Shown here piece by piece: positions 1-12,216 of a DNA stretch of 64,000 nucleotides; position 1 is the stretch's first letter; the number at the start of each line of letters is the position of its first letter. Source of the stretch: Megalonaias nervosa. Taxonomy: Eukaryota > Mollusca > Bivalvia > Unionida > Unionidae. The stretch spans positions 16,001 to 80,000 of the forward strand of contig JAECUM010003222.1 in the NCBI GenBank assembly GCA_016617855.1, read 5' to 3'. Position numbers and translations under genes: made by a program. The notes beneath the pieces were generated by a model. The model made no database searches. It worked only from the letters and a program-made list of their open reading frames with translations, and had not been told where the DNA came from.

Positions 1-1824
1 TCATGCAGAACATAGATATAAAAGCTCAGCACTTAACTGGTGCTTGTGGATTCTTGGAGAGAAGTTTTTTGAGATGGTATGAGTGATGCAATTATTTAGT
101 GTGTTGGCATACAGTTTGGAGTAAATTGGGAAACAATGGACGATTCATCTGCCAGTAATCAAGTTATGTCAGGGAAGGCAGAGTGTCTAGTCAAAGTGAT
201 GAAGTTAAACATGGATAATTTGATTGCTTTGTTTGGAACCAATTGCCTGACCACTGACAATCTTTGAGTGCAAATAAAACCCTGCCAGCTTCAATTAACT
301 TCATGCATATTGGCAAACTTTGGATGAAGTGAATGACATTTATTTGCAAAACAACTCCAAATCAACTTGCGCAGGAAGAAAAGCAGTTTTCAGGATGTAA
401 TTTATGCATTGACAGTGAAAGATTTGCCAAACAGTCTTGGAGCACACTGTCATTTTTCAGAATTCTCATTCTCAAAACTGGATTTTGGAGAACTTGAAGT
501 TTTCACAACTTCAGAGTTCATGGCATCATTATATGAAATACAGATCTACAGGTAGTGTTTCAATGCAAATGTATTTATTTACAACTCTTCAGACTTTCTT
601 TTTTGCTCTTTCTTATCGTTCATTCTTTCATTCTTTTTACTCTCTTGTGTTAATAGATACTGTTGTAGAACAATTTTTAATGTCCATACACAAATGTGGT
701 TGAGTCAAATAGTCCTACCATTTTGTTCATCCTTCCATCCTGAAGTTTTGTTATCATGTTATAGGTCAGTTTTCAGGCACTATTGTGGGGCATATTTGTT
801 ACATGACCACTTGTATTATATTAGGTATGATTGGTATACCAATTAACAAGTATTGATTGATTTTGCTTGCCAGTCTGATTACAGGTGATTAATATTTACT
901 CTATTAGTTCAGCATGAAATGTTACTTCCAATAACTGTTCAGCTTAACATTAAATATTATGTTGAATAAATCGAATAAAATCAGTAAAACCTGTTTTCTG
1001 TATGAATTAGTTGGTCACACATAACAGGAAGTAAACAAAATCAGCTTACTGATCCTGATGTCTTGGTGCCACATCTATTTGTACAACCCATGATGTCGTA
1101 ATGAAAAGAAAAGGCTTGATCTCATTGGGTTTTCGTTACCATTTTGTAAAAGTATTGTACCATTTACATGGAATATTTTTGTCAGTTTGGACAAGAATGG
1201 CCGAGTGATTTTCCCTGTTAGTTTCAAATCCTATCTTTTGGATACCAAAGCTTGGTGAACACAGTTTAAAGGTAAACATGCTTGAATAGCATGAAATGTG
1301 TATGGTCAATACATACTGTGTATCTAAGTTGTGTATTGTGTTACACATTATATATGAAGTGAGAGGCCTGTACCAATTCCTAGTTGCAGTATCATTTAAA
1401 ATAATATTAAAATTTAATGTTTAAGTTTTTGAAACTTTTATTAAAGCATTATTGCTGCCATATAATACGCTATAATGAGGGAGTACATTACATTGTTGTT
1501 TGCTACCTTTGCAGGTGAGACATATATGTGCAGAACATTTTCTTTTGTTTTCTTTCTTTTTCTGCAGTGAATTTTCATCAGGAAAAAACATTTGGTCAGT
1601 AATTTGTCCAGCTTACTACAACTTGTGTCCATCAGTGTGTAAAGTGACTACAATATATTGTTATCCTGGTGCTTCAGGCATGGAGAGGATATAGTGATAT
1701 CCTCATGTCAATTCATCAGTCTGTCCATAATATTAATCATATCTCCCAAACCACTGGGTGGAAATTCACCTAACATGGTATACAGGTTGCTAATGTATTT
1801 AATATGAGTGAGAGCTGATTCATT

Positions 1825-2260
1825 TTGGACCATTCCACTGGGGGTCCTAAGGAGGTGGTTCAAGGTGAGATATTTATAAAAAAATTCAGAATTACAGGGA
1901 TATTTTTGGAACTTTCCTCTGGAGGTCCTAAGGAAGTGGTCTAAGGCGAAGTAAAAAGCACGTTAGAGTTGTAGTAATTTTGGACCCTTCCACAGTGGGT
2001 CTTCAGTGGTGGTCAAAAGTGAAAGATTTTCATTTTTTTAAAAAAAAACAACAGTTACAGTGATAGTCTTCGACCCTTCCACTTCGTGTCTTTAGGAGGT
2101 GGTCCAAGGTGATAATTTTGGACCTTTCCACTAGATGTTTCCAGATTGTCCATGGTGAAATATATTTTAACAAATTACAATTACAGCAATATTTTTGGAC
2201 CCTTCCACTGGAGTTGTTAGGAGGTGGTATAAGGTGAAATAGACAAAATTATAATGAGTG
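1825..2260. repeat. Degenerate tandem repeat, unit about 110 bp
   Basis: The phrase 'ttggacccttccact' followed by 'ggtcctaaggaggtggt' and 'aaggtgaaat' recurs about every 70-115 bp, roughly four to five times, with A/T-rich spacers. The copies differ by substitutions and small gaps, so the array is old. Confidence 0.75.
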
Positions 2261-2321
2261 ATATTTTTTTAAAATTAAATTCTTTATTTACAAAATTTTG
2301 TTGATGCATGTGTATGGGAAA

Positions 2322-2323
<2 letters not shown>

Positions 2324-2367
<44 letters not shown>
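2324..2367. repeat. (TA)n microsatellite
   Basis: An uninterrupted run of alternating A and T of about 44 bases. Confidence 0.97.
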
Positions 2368-2370
<3 letters not shown>

Positions 2371-3021
2371 GATTTTGTGTGATGACCCCTGAGTCACAGT
2401 ATGGAAGGGTGTGTCAGGGTCTGGGTGGTGGAGACATTTAATAAAATGCATTGTGATTTGCCTTGACACAATTTAAAGTAGCTGTATTTTATTTTTTTGT
2501 CTCAAATGATACTGAAAAATCTCATATAATTTTACACTCCTTTGCAGTCTTACCTGTGGGATCTGTATATCACTTGACAGATTTTATATGCTTGGATTTT
2601 TTTCTTGGGTTATTTTGAACCATAAGACTATGCAAGTTTTTACTTTTCTTATGTAAATCTATATAGATGGAATTAAATAAATATCATAAATGATCAGTCA
2701 TTATTGTCGATTCCACAAATGCCTTAACTTATTGTCATACATTAAAATTGAACCCAGTGATAGCTTAATTGCATTTTGCATGGACACCTCAGGAAATTTA
2801 AAATCTGGCAGACATTACTGAAATCTCACAGAATATTTTATCAAAGTACACAGACTGGTACACTGAAGTAAAATCTTAACAGTTTGGTACTTTTTACATA
2901 TCAAAGGTATGACAAGTTTGCATCAGTAACTGAAAAATGAAAGAAAATCCCATTGAAAAGAATTTTAAAAATTAACATTGTGGCATTTTTACTGCTTCCT
3001 TTTTGCCATTTAGGATACATT

Positions 3022-3041
3022 GGTGTGTGTATGTATGTGTT

Positions 3042-3086
<45 letters not shown>
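3022..3086. repeat. (TG)n/(TA)n compound microsatellite
   Basis: Imperfect TG repeats run directly into a pure TA run. The open frame on the other strand here (poly Tyr-Ile) is only a reading of the repeat. Confidence 0.95.
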
Positions 3087-3089
<3 letters not shown>

Positions 3090-3656
3090 ATTTGCATATA
3101 ACCAATTGGAAAATTCTGAGCAGCCTTGCACACATTGACCTTTTGTCATCCTACAGCAGTTCTTAGACTATGAAATCAATTCTGTGTACCATGAAAATAA
3201 ATTCAATTTTGTTTCCTGTCAATATCTTTTAAAGAACTTCATTGATTTGAAAGGAAATTTTGTATTCAGTAGAATATTAAAAGATTCAGTTCAAGCTAAA
3301 TGTTTACTCTCATCCATCAGAATTTGACTGAGTTGTGACCTCAGTTTGACTTTGAAGTTTTGCTTATTCATCATGAATTTCTTTTCTGCATGCTAACGTT
3401 TGTAGTACCTAATGGATTGAACCTAAATTTAGTATTGAACTTTGAAAAAGATCATCGCTATATTAAACTTTGATATTACAAATTCCTAAATATTAAAAAC
3501 ATTGATTTATATGCCAAAATGCAGTCTCAAAATACAAAGAAAATAATAACCAAAAAAGCTTCGTTAAATGAATGTATAAACTGAATCAGGAATAATTGCA
3601 TTTGTACCATTCAGTGTTTGTGCTGTTTCCAAAATGTTTAACATTTGCCATAAAAT

Positions 3657-3880
3657 TCCATATATACTCACTTATAGTAAGTCCAGTCTAATTCCATATT
3701 GTGGAGACCCAGTTCTGCTGCTTCATAATGGACTGACAGATCTAGGTCTTTGCATTATGTTAGGAGTAACAAGAACAAACAACATATACCTTGATCTGCT
3801 AGCACATTATGTTATGGCAGTTCAGGGTCTATGTTGTTAACTCTTGAACACAGCTTATAAGTGACAATAGATGGTATACA
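3657..3880. mobile_element. Nested-palindrome MITE, copy 1
   Basis: This is one of five related copies (also near 42.9, 44.3, 50.4 and 62.9 kb). The ends are inverted: 'atatactcacttata' at the left and 'cttataagtgac...atggtat' at the right. Inside are two imperfect palindromes. The first is built on 'acccag-tctg' and its complement. The second is built on 'ccttgatctgc' and 'gcagttcagggtc'. They are joined by a short segment containing 'aacaagaacaaacaac'. No coding capacity is visible. A non-autonomous DNA element is the likeliest class. Confidence 0.65.
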
Positions 3881-4255
3881 AATCTGGCAAATACTTGGTG
3901 CAAATTCAACCCACCTCCACCCACAAACTAATGCCAGTTATGACAGTCTGCATGTTAAATTTAATTTCTGCCCATACAAGTAAACTTTTTATTGCTATGT
4001 TTATTCCTTTTTGTACATGTGATAGAACCAAGATCTCAAACCAGTGACTTAACAGAATTTGATCACTAGGCTAGATTATACATTTTATCAGCATACATTT
4101 AATATTCTTCAAAGAGATTGAAAACAAAATAAGTACATTGCTTTGCCATAATATGTATTGAATTCATAGTATAATACAACAGGAAATTGTGAACTTACAT
4201 TAGATTCTCTAATGCCACTGTTTACAATAATAATTTATTAATGAGTCAGAATATT

Positions 4256-4505
4256 GGGGGCCCTGACTGGTCGAGTGGTTTAAAGCCTCACCATTATGGA
4301 TCATTGCCATCTCACCTCTGTCTGCGTGGGTTTGAGTCTCATGTTCGGCCAATGTGGGTATGCGAATAACCTTGCCGGTAGCCTCTCGTGGGTAGGTGGT
4401 TCTTTCCGGGGTTGTTCCGCCACCTTTTATACTGGCTGCCATGTATAGCCTATCTTGTGCTGAAAAATGGCATTAAACCCTACAACAACAACAACAACAA
4501 CAATA
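4256..4505 (+). mobile_element. tRNA-derived SINE with (CAA)n tail, full-length copy
   Basis: The head carries RNA polymerase III-like boxes: an A-box-like 'tggtcgagtggttt' and a B-box-like 'gggtttgagtctc'. A conserved body follows, with 'ggtggttctttccgggg' and 'tgctgaaaaatgg.attaaa', then a CAA tail. The octamer GAATATTG precedes the element and recurs just after the tail, a possible target duplication. Six other copies or fragments lie in this window at 26549, 29011(-), 34056, 44801(-), 48285 and 56767. Confidence 0.85.
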
Positions 4506-4809
4506 AGTGTGAATATTGTCAATTAATGAAAAAGGAAGAGTTGTTTATCTTATATAGTTCACTACAAAGATTTTTACTAATTATAATCCAGTAGCATTTT
4601 TTGTTTCCTTCACAAAATCTTGGTATGGTGACCACTGATGATATTCGCTGTGATTATTAAGCTTCACACTTAACAGGCTTTCAATAGTTCTCTGGTCTAG
4701 ATTTCTCCTTCAGTCACTTTGGATTTTGTGAAGAATAGAGGACGTCCTCACTGCATCAGCAGTAGAATGTTGTAATGCGGTAGAATGCTGTAATGACATG
4801 ACAACTACT

Positions 4810-4925
4810 GCTTATCCTGCAAAGTAGGCCTTGTTTGAATGTTCTTGTTGCCAGGGTTGGACAGCTATTTTTAGCCTGCAAAGTTGGTCTTGTTTGAATG
4901 TTCCTGTTGCTGGGTTTGTAAGGTT
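4810..4925. repeat. Two-unit direct repeat, about 65 bp
   Basis: 'cctgcaaagt.ggtcttgtttgaatgttc.tgttgc..gg' occurs twice, head to tail. This accounts for the repetitive open frames on the minus strand here. Confidence 0.7.
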
Positions 4926-5559
4926 GCCGACTGCTCTCCAATAGTTATGTTCATACCATGGAGAAATTCTTGACTTGGCCTTATGACTGTATTCCAGTGT
5001 CTCATCCTCAAGGCTTGTTTCCATTCTTGGCTAAGATCCAAAAATTTGTTTGCAGGTTCCATCACTTAAAATAAAAATTATTATAAAAATAATCAGTAAA
5101 AAAATACATGATGAATTTATGTTTTCATAAATAATTTATACCAACTTTAAAATTATTTATCTTGTAATATATTATTAATTGATATATATTATACAGGGAT
5201 TGAAGTTAATTTATTTGCATGAAAACTTCAGATTGTTTGTAAAATACAAAAGCTGCATATCTTTGAAACACACAGTTCAGTCTCATCACTTTTACCACTC
5301 TTGCTTAAACTCTGATATCCAAGCATTGTTGAGTTTGTAATATTTCTTATTCATTTGTTCATGCATTTCAGCATTTTGCCACGAATTGAACAAAATACGC
5401 AACAGGTGTCCTTAAATATTCCTCCTTCAACATCTTGAACAATAAAAGAACAATTTTGCATGACAGCAAAAAAAATCCCAATCAAAATAATTACTTGAGT
5501 GTGTCTTTCAAAATTATTTATTATGGTCAGTCTCTTCATCTTATTTCCCCTCTCTCAAA

Positions 5560-5950
5560 GGCTCAGAAGATGTTATAACCACCTGTAAAGGTTACAACAC
5601 CTAAAAAAATCCCACATTTGGCCTTAAGCTCCTGAGTTCCAACAATAATGTAATCTATTAACAGCTTGTTGTGTACAAATGTCAGCTGTTCTTTAACAAT
5701 TTTAATCATGATGTTTTACCATACAGTATCATTGCAGCAGTCTTTGTACTGGAGGAGCATTTCCAGTACCCAGTAGTTTGGTTCTGGCTGATTTTGCTTG
5801 TGTTGATAGAACATATAAAAAATACCATGGTTTTGTTTTATATTCATTTTTTTAAAAAAATTATTTTTCTTTTCAAAAGCAGTATCTTTTAAAACGGTAA
5901 TTTTGTATTTTTTTTATGCCTACCACCAGTAGAATCTAATGTACGCCTTT
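5560..5950. repeat. Dispersed repeat, copy A (pair with 32865-33190)
   Basis: This segment shares a series of blocks in the same order with 32865-33190. They include 'ccca.atttggcct', 'taatcaattaacagcttgttgtgtaca', 'ctgattttgcttg', 'aaaagcagta' and 'ccta.c.ccagtagaat'. Divergence is substantial. No tRNA boxes or coding frame are visible, so the class is unknown. Confidence 0.65.
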
Positions 5951-6594
5951 TTGAATGTATGTAATTATTTTAATATGTTGCATTGATTGATTTAATATTT
6001 TGCGTTGATTGATTACTGTAATCATTTGCTTATTCAATTGACATTCATCGGATGTTTATTTATATCTGTACTGTAATTAGGATAATGTTTCCTCAAATGT
6101 GACAGTCATTTGATTTTAAAGGAGTATGGGATTTGTTTCAAAGACAGTTAAAAGGCAGTTAATGTGTTAATTTGCCATTAAAACACGAACTCAGTCTCAT
6201 CCTATAATGCTCACTGTTAAGCTTTATTTTTGTCCTCTTTTGTGGAAATAGTGCCTGGTAACTTGGTATAAATTGTTTAATTCTGTATTATATCATGTTT
6301 GGTTGAATACTGATTATAGAAAATATTCTGTATGGTTTTATTTAGTGATTTTCTTAACCAAAACTCTCTTTTGTGAACTTGCCTTAATTCTGAATCTAAT
6401 AATTGGACCAATCAAAAGCTGGGATGCCATCCATTCTGATTTTGGCAGAATCACTTCTGTTTTTAACCTCAAATTGTGGCATTATAATGTTTTCTGTCAT
6501 ATCCCAATTTTCAGGCACAAGAAGTTCTGTATAGGTAAACTTTAACCTGATCACTGCTATATTTAGATTGCAAAAACACTTCTAATGCCTAATT

Positions 6595-6684
6595 GAGGTG
6601 TTCTTGATGGAACATAATGTTATTACTGTAAAAAAAGAGTGAGGTATGAGGTGTTCTTGATGGAACATAATGATATTGCCGTAA
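6595..6684. repeat. Short tandem duplication, about 38 bp twice
   Basis: 'gaggtgttcttgatggaa' followed by 'cataatg.tattgccgtaaa' is present twice with a 14-bp spacer. Confidence 0.8.
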
Positions 6685-8730
6685 AGCAAAATGCTTGTTT
6701 GGCACTTTAAGGTTTTCATAACACATCCTTGTGTTGTTTCCAGAAAGCTGAAGACCACAGGTGTAAATGTATTCACACCTATTGACTGCAAGATGATTTC
6801 GAGTTGCGAGAAGGTGATATTTTAATGTCTGAAAGCCAGGGTGTTTTTTCTACTACCCATGCCATATCTTTTGGAGGAAGCATCTAGTGTTGCTGATATC
6901 TGTTCATCCTGCACTGTCCTGTCCATTTCCTACTCTCATAGATTTTGTTTCTGCTGAATAACTGTTGAAGGACCTATTGGATTGGAATTAAATTTGTATG
7001 AGGTTCATCATTAAGAATACCAAAGTAATGTCTGATTGGTGGAGAGCACGAGGACACATTTCATGTTTTGCCAGGATAGTGCAGGAGTTTAGGTACATAC
7101 CTGGACATTACAAAAATTAATTTCTTCTCTCTCCTGATCATTAATATGCAGGTGAAAATTAATATTTTTCCTAAATATCTTGTACATAAAATTTCTGTTT
7201 CATGATTGTGTTTGATGTGTTTGGCAAGTTTTGTTGTTGTTTTTTAATGGCACTTTTAACACATCATTGTCTGCATCATGCTAAGTACCTTTCCCAAGGA
7301 CACGCACTGGACTGAGCTAAGTTCAGTGCTGGTCAGGAAAACAATGTCAAATAACATCCTTGCTGCCAATGGAAAACACTTACATCATAATGTTTTAATG
7401 TTTTCTTTTACAAATGAAGAATTTTCGTTGTCAGTTCAGGTATTTGTTTTCCTTTTTTTTAAATAAAATGATGTCAGTTTGATGATGTAAGTTTGCTTGG
7501 CTGTTGGTGTACAGTATCCAAATATTCCTAATTACTAGCCTAAATGATAGAATTATTTTAATTTCTGTAAACTTTGAGCAAATTCATGAATGGTGGCATA
7601 TATCATAATGCTCATTCTGTTTGAATGGACAACAGACATTTACAAAATCAAATTTTTAAAGCCCAATTTGATTATCACTTGGAATTGATGTCTGACCATG
7701 ACCATGACCCAAAATATAATAATATATGCAACTGGAGCAAGTTCCAATACTAAGCTTGTTTCACAGCATTAGGCGTGCATGTGACAGCAGAGTGTATTAC
7801 CAGAATTGTATATGCCCATGTAATTTATCATCGTTCTAAAAATTTTAATGATAGGTCCTATTTTCTTTCAAACAGACTTGAAACAGCATGATATTACAAA
7901 TCCAGATACACTGAGAATTCCTCCAAATGTGCAGATGTGTTGGATCACTAAGACTGGTTGAAGAATTTAATCATGGAATGCATTATTTTAAAACTGCTAT
8001 AGGCCTGGAGACTAAACTGACTATGTTCAAAAACGATGCTGTCATGGGGAAAACTGCCATTGAATAAAACTGAGAAATTAACTGTGAAAATTACATGTCA
8101 TTGATGCTGACTGCTTTGTTTAAGGAACTGCATGAGGTATAGAGCATGTCTGCTGCTTTATTGCTGCCTGTTGACAAGATCTTCAATTAAAACATGCAGT
8201 AGTTTCTGTAATCAAAGTTGTCTCCTGGTCTGTCTATTCAATCACCTGTTTTTGAGTACAGGTAAATATTCCTTAGTTTACAATCCATCTTGAATTTTTT
8301 ATTAGCTCTGAAAGCAAAATTTGATATACTGTTGAAAATTATTAAAAAAATTTAAAATATGTCTGGAAAAAATAGGGTCAGGATATTTACATTAATTACT
8401 GTATGCAACTCTTTGGTCCTAGTTTTAATCCTCTTTTCCAGCATTTGCAAGGTTAGATGTTTGCCAGTTCAATCCAATTGGTTTTCTTTGAGTTTTCCAG
8501 TTTGCCAAACTGCTCAGATCACCTCTCACCAACACACAAACCCTCATGAGCACCAAGTCTCACCTGCACTTAAGCAGTTTTCTACAGAGATAACAGCATA
8601 AGCAAGGTCTTGACTTTTTGGACCCTGTTGTGCTCAAGTTATTGACAAGAAACTGTGTACAATAAATACAAGTTTGAGTGATATATCTACTTCTAAACAA
8701 TATTTTGATGTCAGTTAATTTCTTTTGCAG

Positions 8731-8833
8731 AATGAATGATGTGATAGTGAAGGTGAATGATGCCAATGTGGTGAATGTAACACACAGTGAGGCAGTAGAG
8801 GCACTGAAGAAGGCAGGAACAAGGGTTGTGCTG
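8731..8833 (+). CDS. DLG1: DLG MAGUK exon: second half of PDZ1
   Basis: The exon is bounded by a strong acceptor (tcttttgcag) and the donor GTAAGA. Its 103 nt carry one base of a split codon and then 34 codons, ending in phase 0. The product starts MNDVIVKVNDANVVNVTHSE and continues AVEALKKAGTRVVL. This matches the end of the first PDZ domain of discs-large proteins: the VND strand, then the alpha-B helix beginning with His (VTHSEAVEAL). In PDZ domains that His marks class I ligand preference (C-terminal S/T-X-hydrophobic). DLG proteins are membrane-associated scaffolds at septate or synaptic junctions. The internal Met is not a start; the acceptor and the family alignment show an internal exon. 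The first half of PDZ1 is not in the window. The symbol is by family resemblance; a single invertebrate DLG gene is assumed. Confidence 0.9.
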
Positions 8834-10480
8834 GTAAGATAAATCAGACTTCAAAATAATTTACTCTGTTAGTGTCATTTGAAAAGAAAATGATAGAGAA
8901 TTTTTGCTTAGTCCGCTTGTGGCTGAAAAGGCCTTGATCAGCCATCATATAATTCATCAGCAGATCATAGTCCAAATATTTTGACATTTGGTAACATGAA
9001 TAATAACCAAGTTACAGTAGTAAAACTTTAAGGATTTTCTTAGTTCATCTTCCTGTATTACATGTAAAGATTCAATGGTTTAGGTATCCTCCAAGTAATA
9101 AATCTGATTGGCCGGTTCTGATCTTAAGCTAGCATTTCATGATGAAAAGGTCTGAGGACACAGGGCCTGGTTCACTTAGTCATTTGACACATTTTCTCTG
9201 ATTAAGACTTGATCTGCTATTTTAATTTTGTATTGTAATACCCTTTTGATTCTTAAGATTAGTCTAGTTCCAGATTTGGAAGTAAAATACCCAGTTCATT
9301 AAATTTTTATCTAGAACTCTGAGAAGGCTTGTTCAGAGGCAGGAAAACTTTGTGGAAGGGGTCAGGTGGACAGTTTGCAGCCATCATTGTATAAATTCAT
9401 AAATTTTTAAAACCTATGGATTGTTATGGCACCCCAACCAGTAGCTCCAGATCCAAACCCATTGCAAGTCTAGATTTTGTTTTGGGTTCAGGTAGCATAG
9501 TGACAGGAAATACATGACTCCCTTGGAATGGCATGCTGGACAATCACAGGTTGACCTCAGACAGTTGCTGGTACTTGTTTACAGCTGGTTCTTGCAGACT
9601 GAGCAAGGTTAATTGCCTTGCAAAATGACAACAATCAAAAGTCAAACTTCTTGGCACAATTGTTCTTTAGCTGTAATTTGCTTTGTAAATGTCTTGTGGA
9701 CATTTGATGGTAATGTTCAGGTTATAGAAAGTTTTGATAAGTACATATCTTACTAAATTTAAAGGGATTAATCTCAAAGAATTATTACCGATGCAGGTGT
9801 CTGGAATCTTTAAGTTGTAAATCCTTCTGCATCAACTTTAGGCTGCATCTAAAACCTTGGCTGTAACTACATTGACATGGTGTAATATATGTGGGAAGTT
9901 CGGTGTACATTTATTTTAACACTGTAAATTATAGTCACATTGCAGCTAAAGTTAACATTGTAATTGTGGAAGCATTGAAGATATTTCCATTTGATAAGCC
10001 CACAGGATCTATCATGTAATTTATTTTTTAAGGTAGAGAGTGTGGTAGACTTTTTATAAGATATAACTTATAAAATAAAAGTTTGTTGATATGTTGTATA
10101 AATTTAAGATAGTTTTATGGGGTAATTACATAGCAAATTCTAGATCTCAATGGGGGTGTTTTGTCCCAGCTGCTAAATGCGACACCAGTTAAGGTTTAAG
10201 ATCGTGAAACAAAGTAAATACTTTCATAAAAAGTTTCTCTTAGATTAAATGTCTTCAGTATTTAATGTAGTAAAATCAAATTAATAATCAAGACACAAAC
10301 ATTAAAATGTTAGGTTTTCATCTGTCATTTACCAGTTTGAATTTAATACCAGGGGATTTCGTATCTTGTCTTGAGGAACTCATTTTTCAGATTAGAGCAT
10401 AAAGAGACTATAAAAGATTATGTCACAAAGTTAAACAGAAATTAATAAGGATTTTGAGAACTGTTTTATTATATTTTCAG
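8834..10480 (+). other. DLG intron between PDZ1 and linker exons
   Basis: A phase-0 intron with GTAAGA donor and atattttcag acceptor. I see no gene, tRNA or clear mobile element inside it. Confidence 0.8.
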
Positions 10481-10547
10481 TATGTGAAAAGGCTGAAAAC
10501 TGCTGTGGAGAACATCATGGAAATAGAGTTAGTGAAGGGAAATAAAG
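10481..10547 (+). CDS. DLG1: DLG MAGUK exon: end of PDZ1, linker, start of PDZ2
   Basis: This 67-nt exon lies between the acceptor 'atattttcag' and the donor GTAAGG. It translates as YVKRLKTAVENIMEIELVKG followed by NK and one base of a Gly codon. YVKR closes PDZ1, and IMEIELVKGNKG is the first strand and entry to the carboxylate-binding loop of PDZ2, as in DLG family proteins (IMEIKLIKGPKG in vertebrate members). It enters in phase 0 and leaves in phase 1, matching both neighbours. The PDZ1-PDZ2 linker is very short, as in vertebrate DLG1 and DLG4, and unlike the insertion seen in Drosophila Dlg. Only a splice-aware transcript could confirm inclusion in all isoforms. Confidence 0.9.
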
Positions 10548-12037
10548 GTAAGGAATTTGATCCTGGAGTCTCAGCTTTTCTAACAGATCCCACCTCCACA
10601 TCCAGAGATCCTGTTTAGGCTTTATTTTGTAAGATAATGAAATTGGCCCTCTAGCAAGGGTCAGACGAATCTGTACCAGGAGTCTAGAGGGCTTCCAGAA
10701 TGTCAGGCCTGGCATCTATTGGTTGAATTCAGGATGCTCAGAGGATTGCTACTAGTACATTACAACTTGTTCTTTATTTTCTCAGACATAACTGTAAATG
10801 AAGATATCAGAGAGAAAACAATTACTGATGACTAGTAACAATGTATTTTTTAATGCAAATAGTTTCTTATAAAGAGGTATTATTGATGTACACAAGGATA
10901 CAATCCTGTAGTGAAGGGGAAATGCATACTGTCCAAAAAGAGATCCTTGTAAGCAGTTAAGTGGAACACAAGAATCTCGCATGTGTTGCATAGCATGATG
11001 ACTGATCCCCTAATTTCAAGTGGACTAATATTAATTTCAGTTAGCTGATATACATAGTAGTTTACAAACACCAGTACAATAATTGTGAAGGATCCATGTC
11101 TTGAAGTAGTATTGCAGAGCAGTTTCTTCACTACCAATGTTTTCTCCAGTTTTCCAGGGAAAGAAGCTCTCAAGGCCCTATAAGTAAAGCTTATAGGGCC
11201 TTTGTGCTTCAGTGGGTGCCTATTGAGTATTTACTTATTACTGCTTATGACATCACCAAAATTTAGAACATGTACGTGATATTCCTTTTCAATAATTTTG
11301 CAGTAAATTCGTGCTAGTTCACAACATTACTAAATTACCATTCAGTTATTATCATGTTATTATTTATTATAAGAATTTCAACAGAATAGATACATTAGAA
11401 TTGAAATCACTTCCTATACATATAGTAGCTATCGTGGATGTTTTCTTTCAAATTGCTGCGGGTTTGTTAGCAAGATGAAATCTTTATTTTGAAGCCACAC
11501 TTTTCATTCTGGTTATAAGCAATGTGATGATTTTATTTTCTTGTGCATTCTTATGTTGATTGGTGAAATTGTCACTCCCAGAACTGGTATTAGATGCTGA
11601 GGGAATATCCCCAATGTCGTCATTTCAGTTCAGTAATTTTAAGTGATTTCTAAATTTATAGTACTTACATTTATATCAGACATTCAGTCATTATCACTGT
11701 CAGTGACCTGAGGTATTAAGTGTGAGACATGCTTTAGTTCTTTTTTATTCATTTGCTTTTAGATTGATCAGAGCATGAAGTAATCTTGATCAAGGAGAAA
11801 CTTGTAAATTACCCATGTGATAAATTCCGGTGTCAGGAAAACTTGATGGACTTGCCACAGAGCACAAAGATAACTCTTTTTGTGCACCATTTACAATGTG
11901 TTGCAGACATTTATATATGTATCTATATGCACCTTAAAATTTAACTTGGCAAAAATTACATCAGAGCATAAAACCAGAGAAAACACTGTGTTACATATTT
12001 AATTTAGTTATTTCTTGTTACATTTTCTTTAATTTAG
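10548..12037 (+). other. DLG intron between linker and PDZ2 exons
   Basis: A phase-1 intron with GTAAGG donor and a pyrimidine-rich acceptor ending aatttag. I recognise nothing inside it. Confidence 0.8.
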
Positions 12038-12174
12038 GCCTTGGCTTTAGCATTGCTGGGGGAATTGGTAACCAACACATTCCAGGGGATGATGGGATAT
12101 TCATCACAAAAATCATAGAGGGAGGTGCTGCAGAACAAGATGGTCGTCTTGCTGTTGGAGATAGGCTGATTGCT
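12038..12174 (+). CDS. DLG1: DLG MAGUK exon: first two-thirds of PDZ2
   Basis: This 137-nt exon starts by completing a Gly codon and ends in phase 0 before GTAAGA. The product begins [20 protein letters not shown], followed by [26 protein letters not shown]. It has the GLGF carboxylate-binding loop, and the [10 protein letters not shown] loop that is a signature of PDZ2 in discs-large proteins. The EGGAA..DGRL..GD segment is the standard helix A and strand. No key residue is missing and the codon frame is clean, so this is a functional exon under constraint. PDZ2 of DLG proteins binds C-terminal tails of membrane channels and receptors under the plasma membrane; that role is family knowledge, not visible here. 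Confidence 0.95.
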
Positions 12175-12216
12175 GTAAGAACTTTTGTCAAATCTTTTCG
12201 AAGAAATTTACAGATA

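Larger units (their letters stand above)
1..8730 (+). other. DLG intron (partial), upstream of the PDZ1 second-half exon
   Basis: This stretch holds no exon I can recognise. The first sure exon starts in the middle of PDZ1 with a phase that needs two bases from an upstream exon. I looked for the missing GLGF-loop half of PDZ1 here and did not see it, so it probably lies before the window and this intron exceeds 8.7 kb. The stretch contains repeats that are listed separately. The remaining sequence is AT-rich with only short open frames that resemble nothing I know. Confidence 0.6.

Noticed and set aside
367..703. Open frames as an upstream DLG exon or gene
   Set aside because: They show no PDZ or L27-like sequence; the donor-like end 'ctacag|gtagtg' near 552 is not enough.
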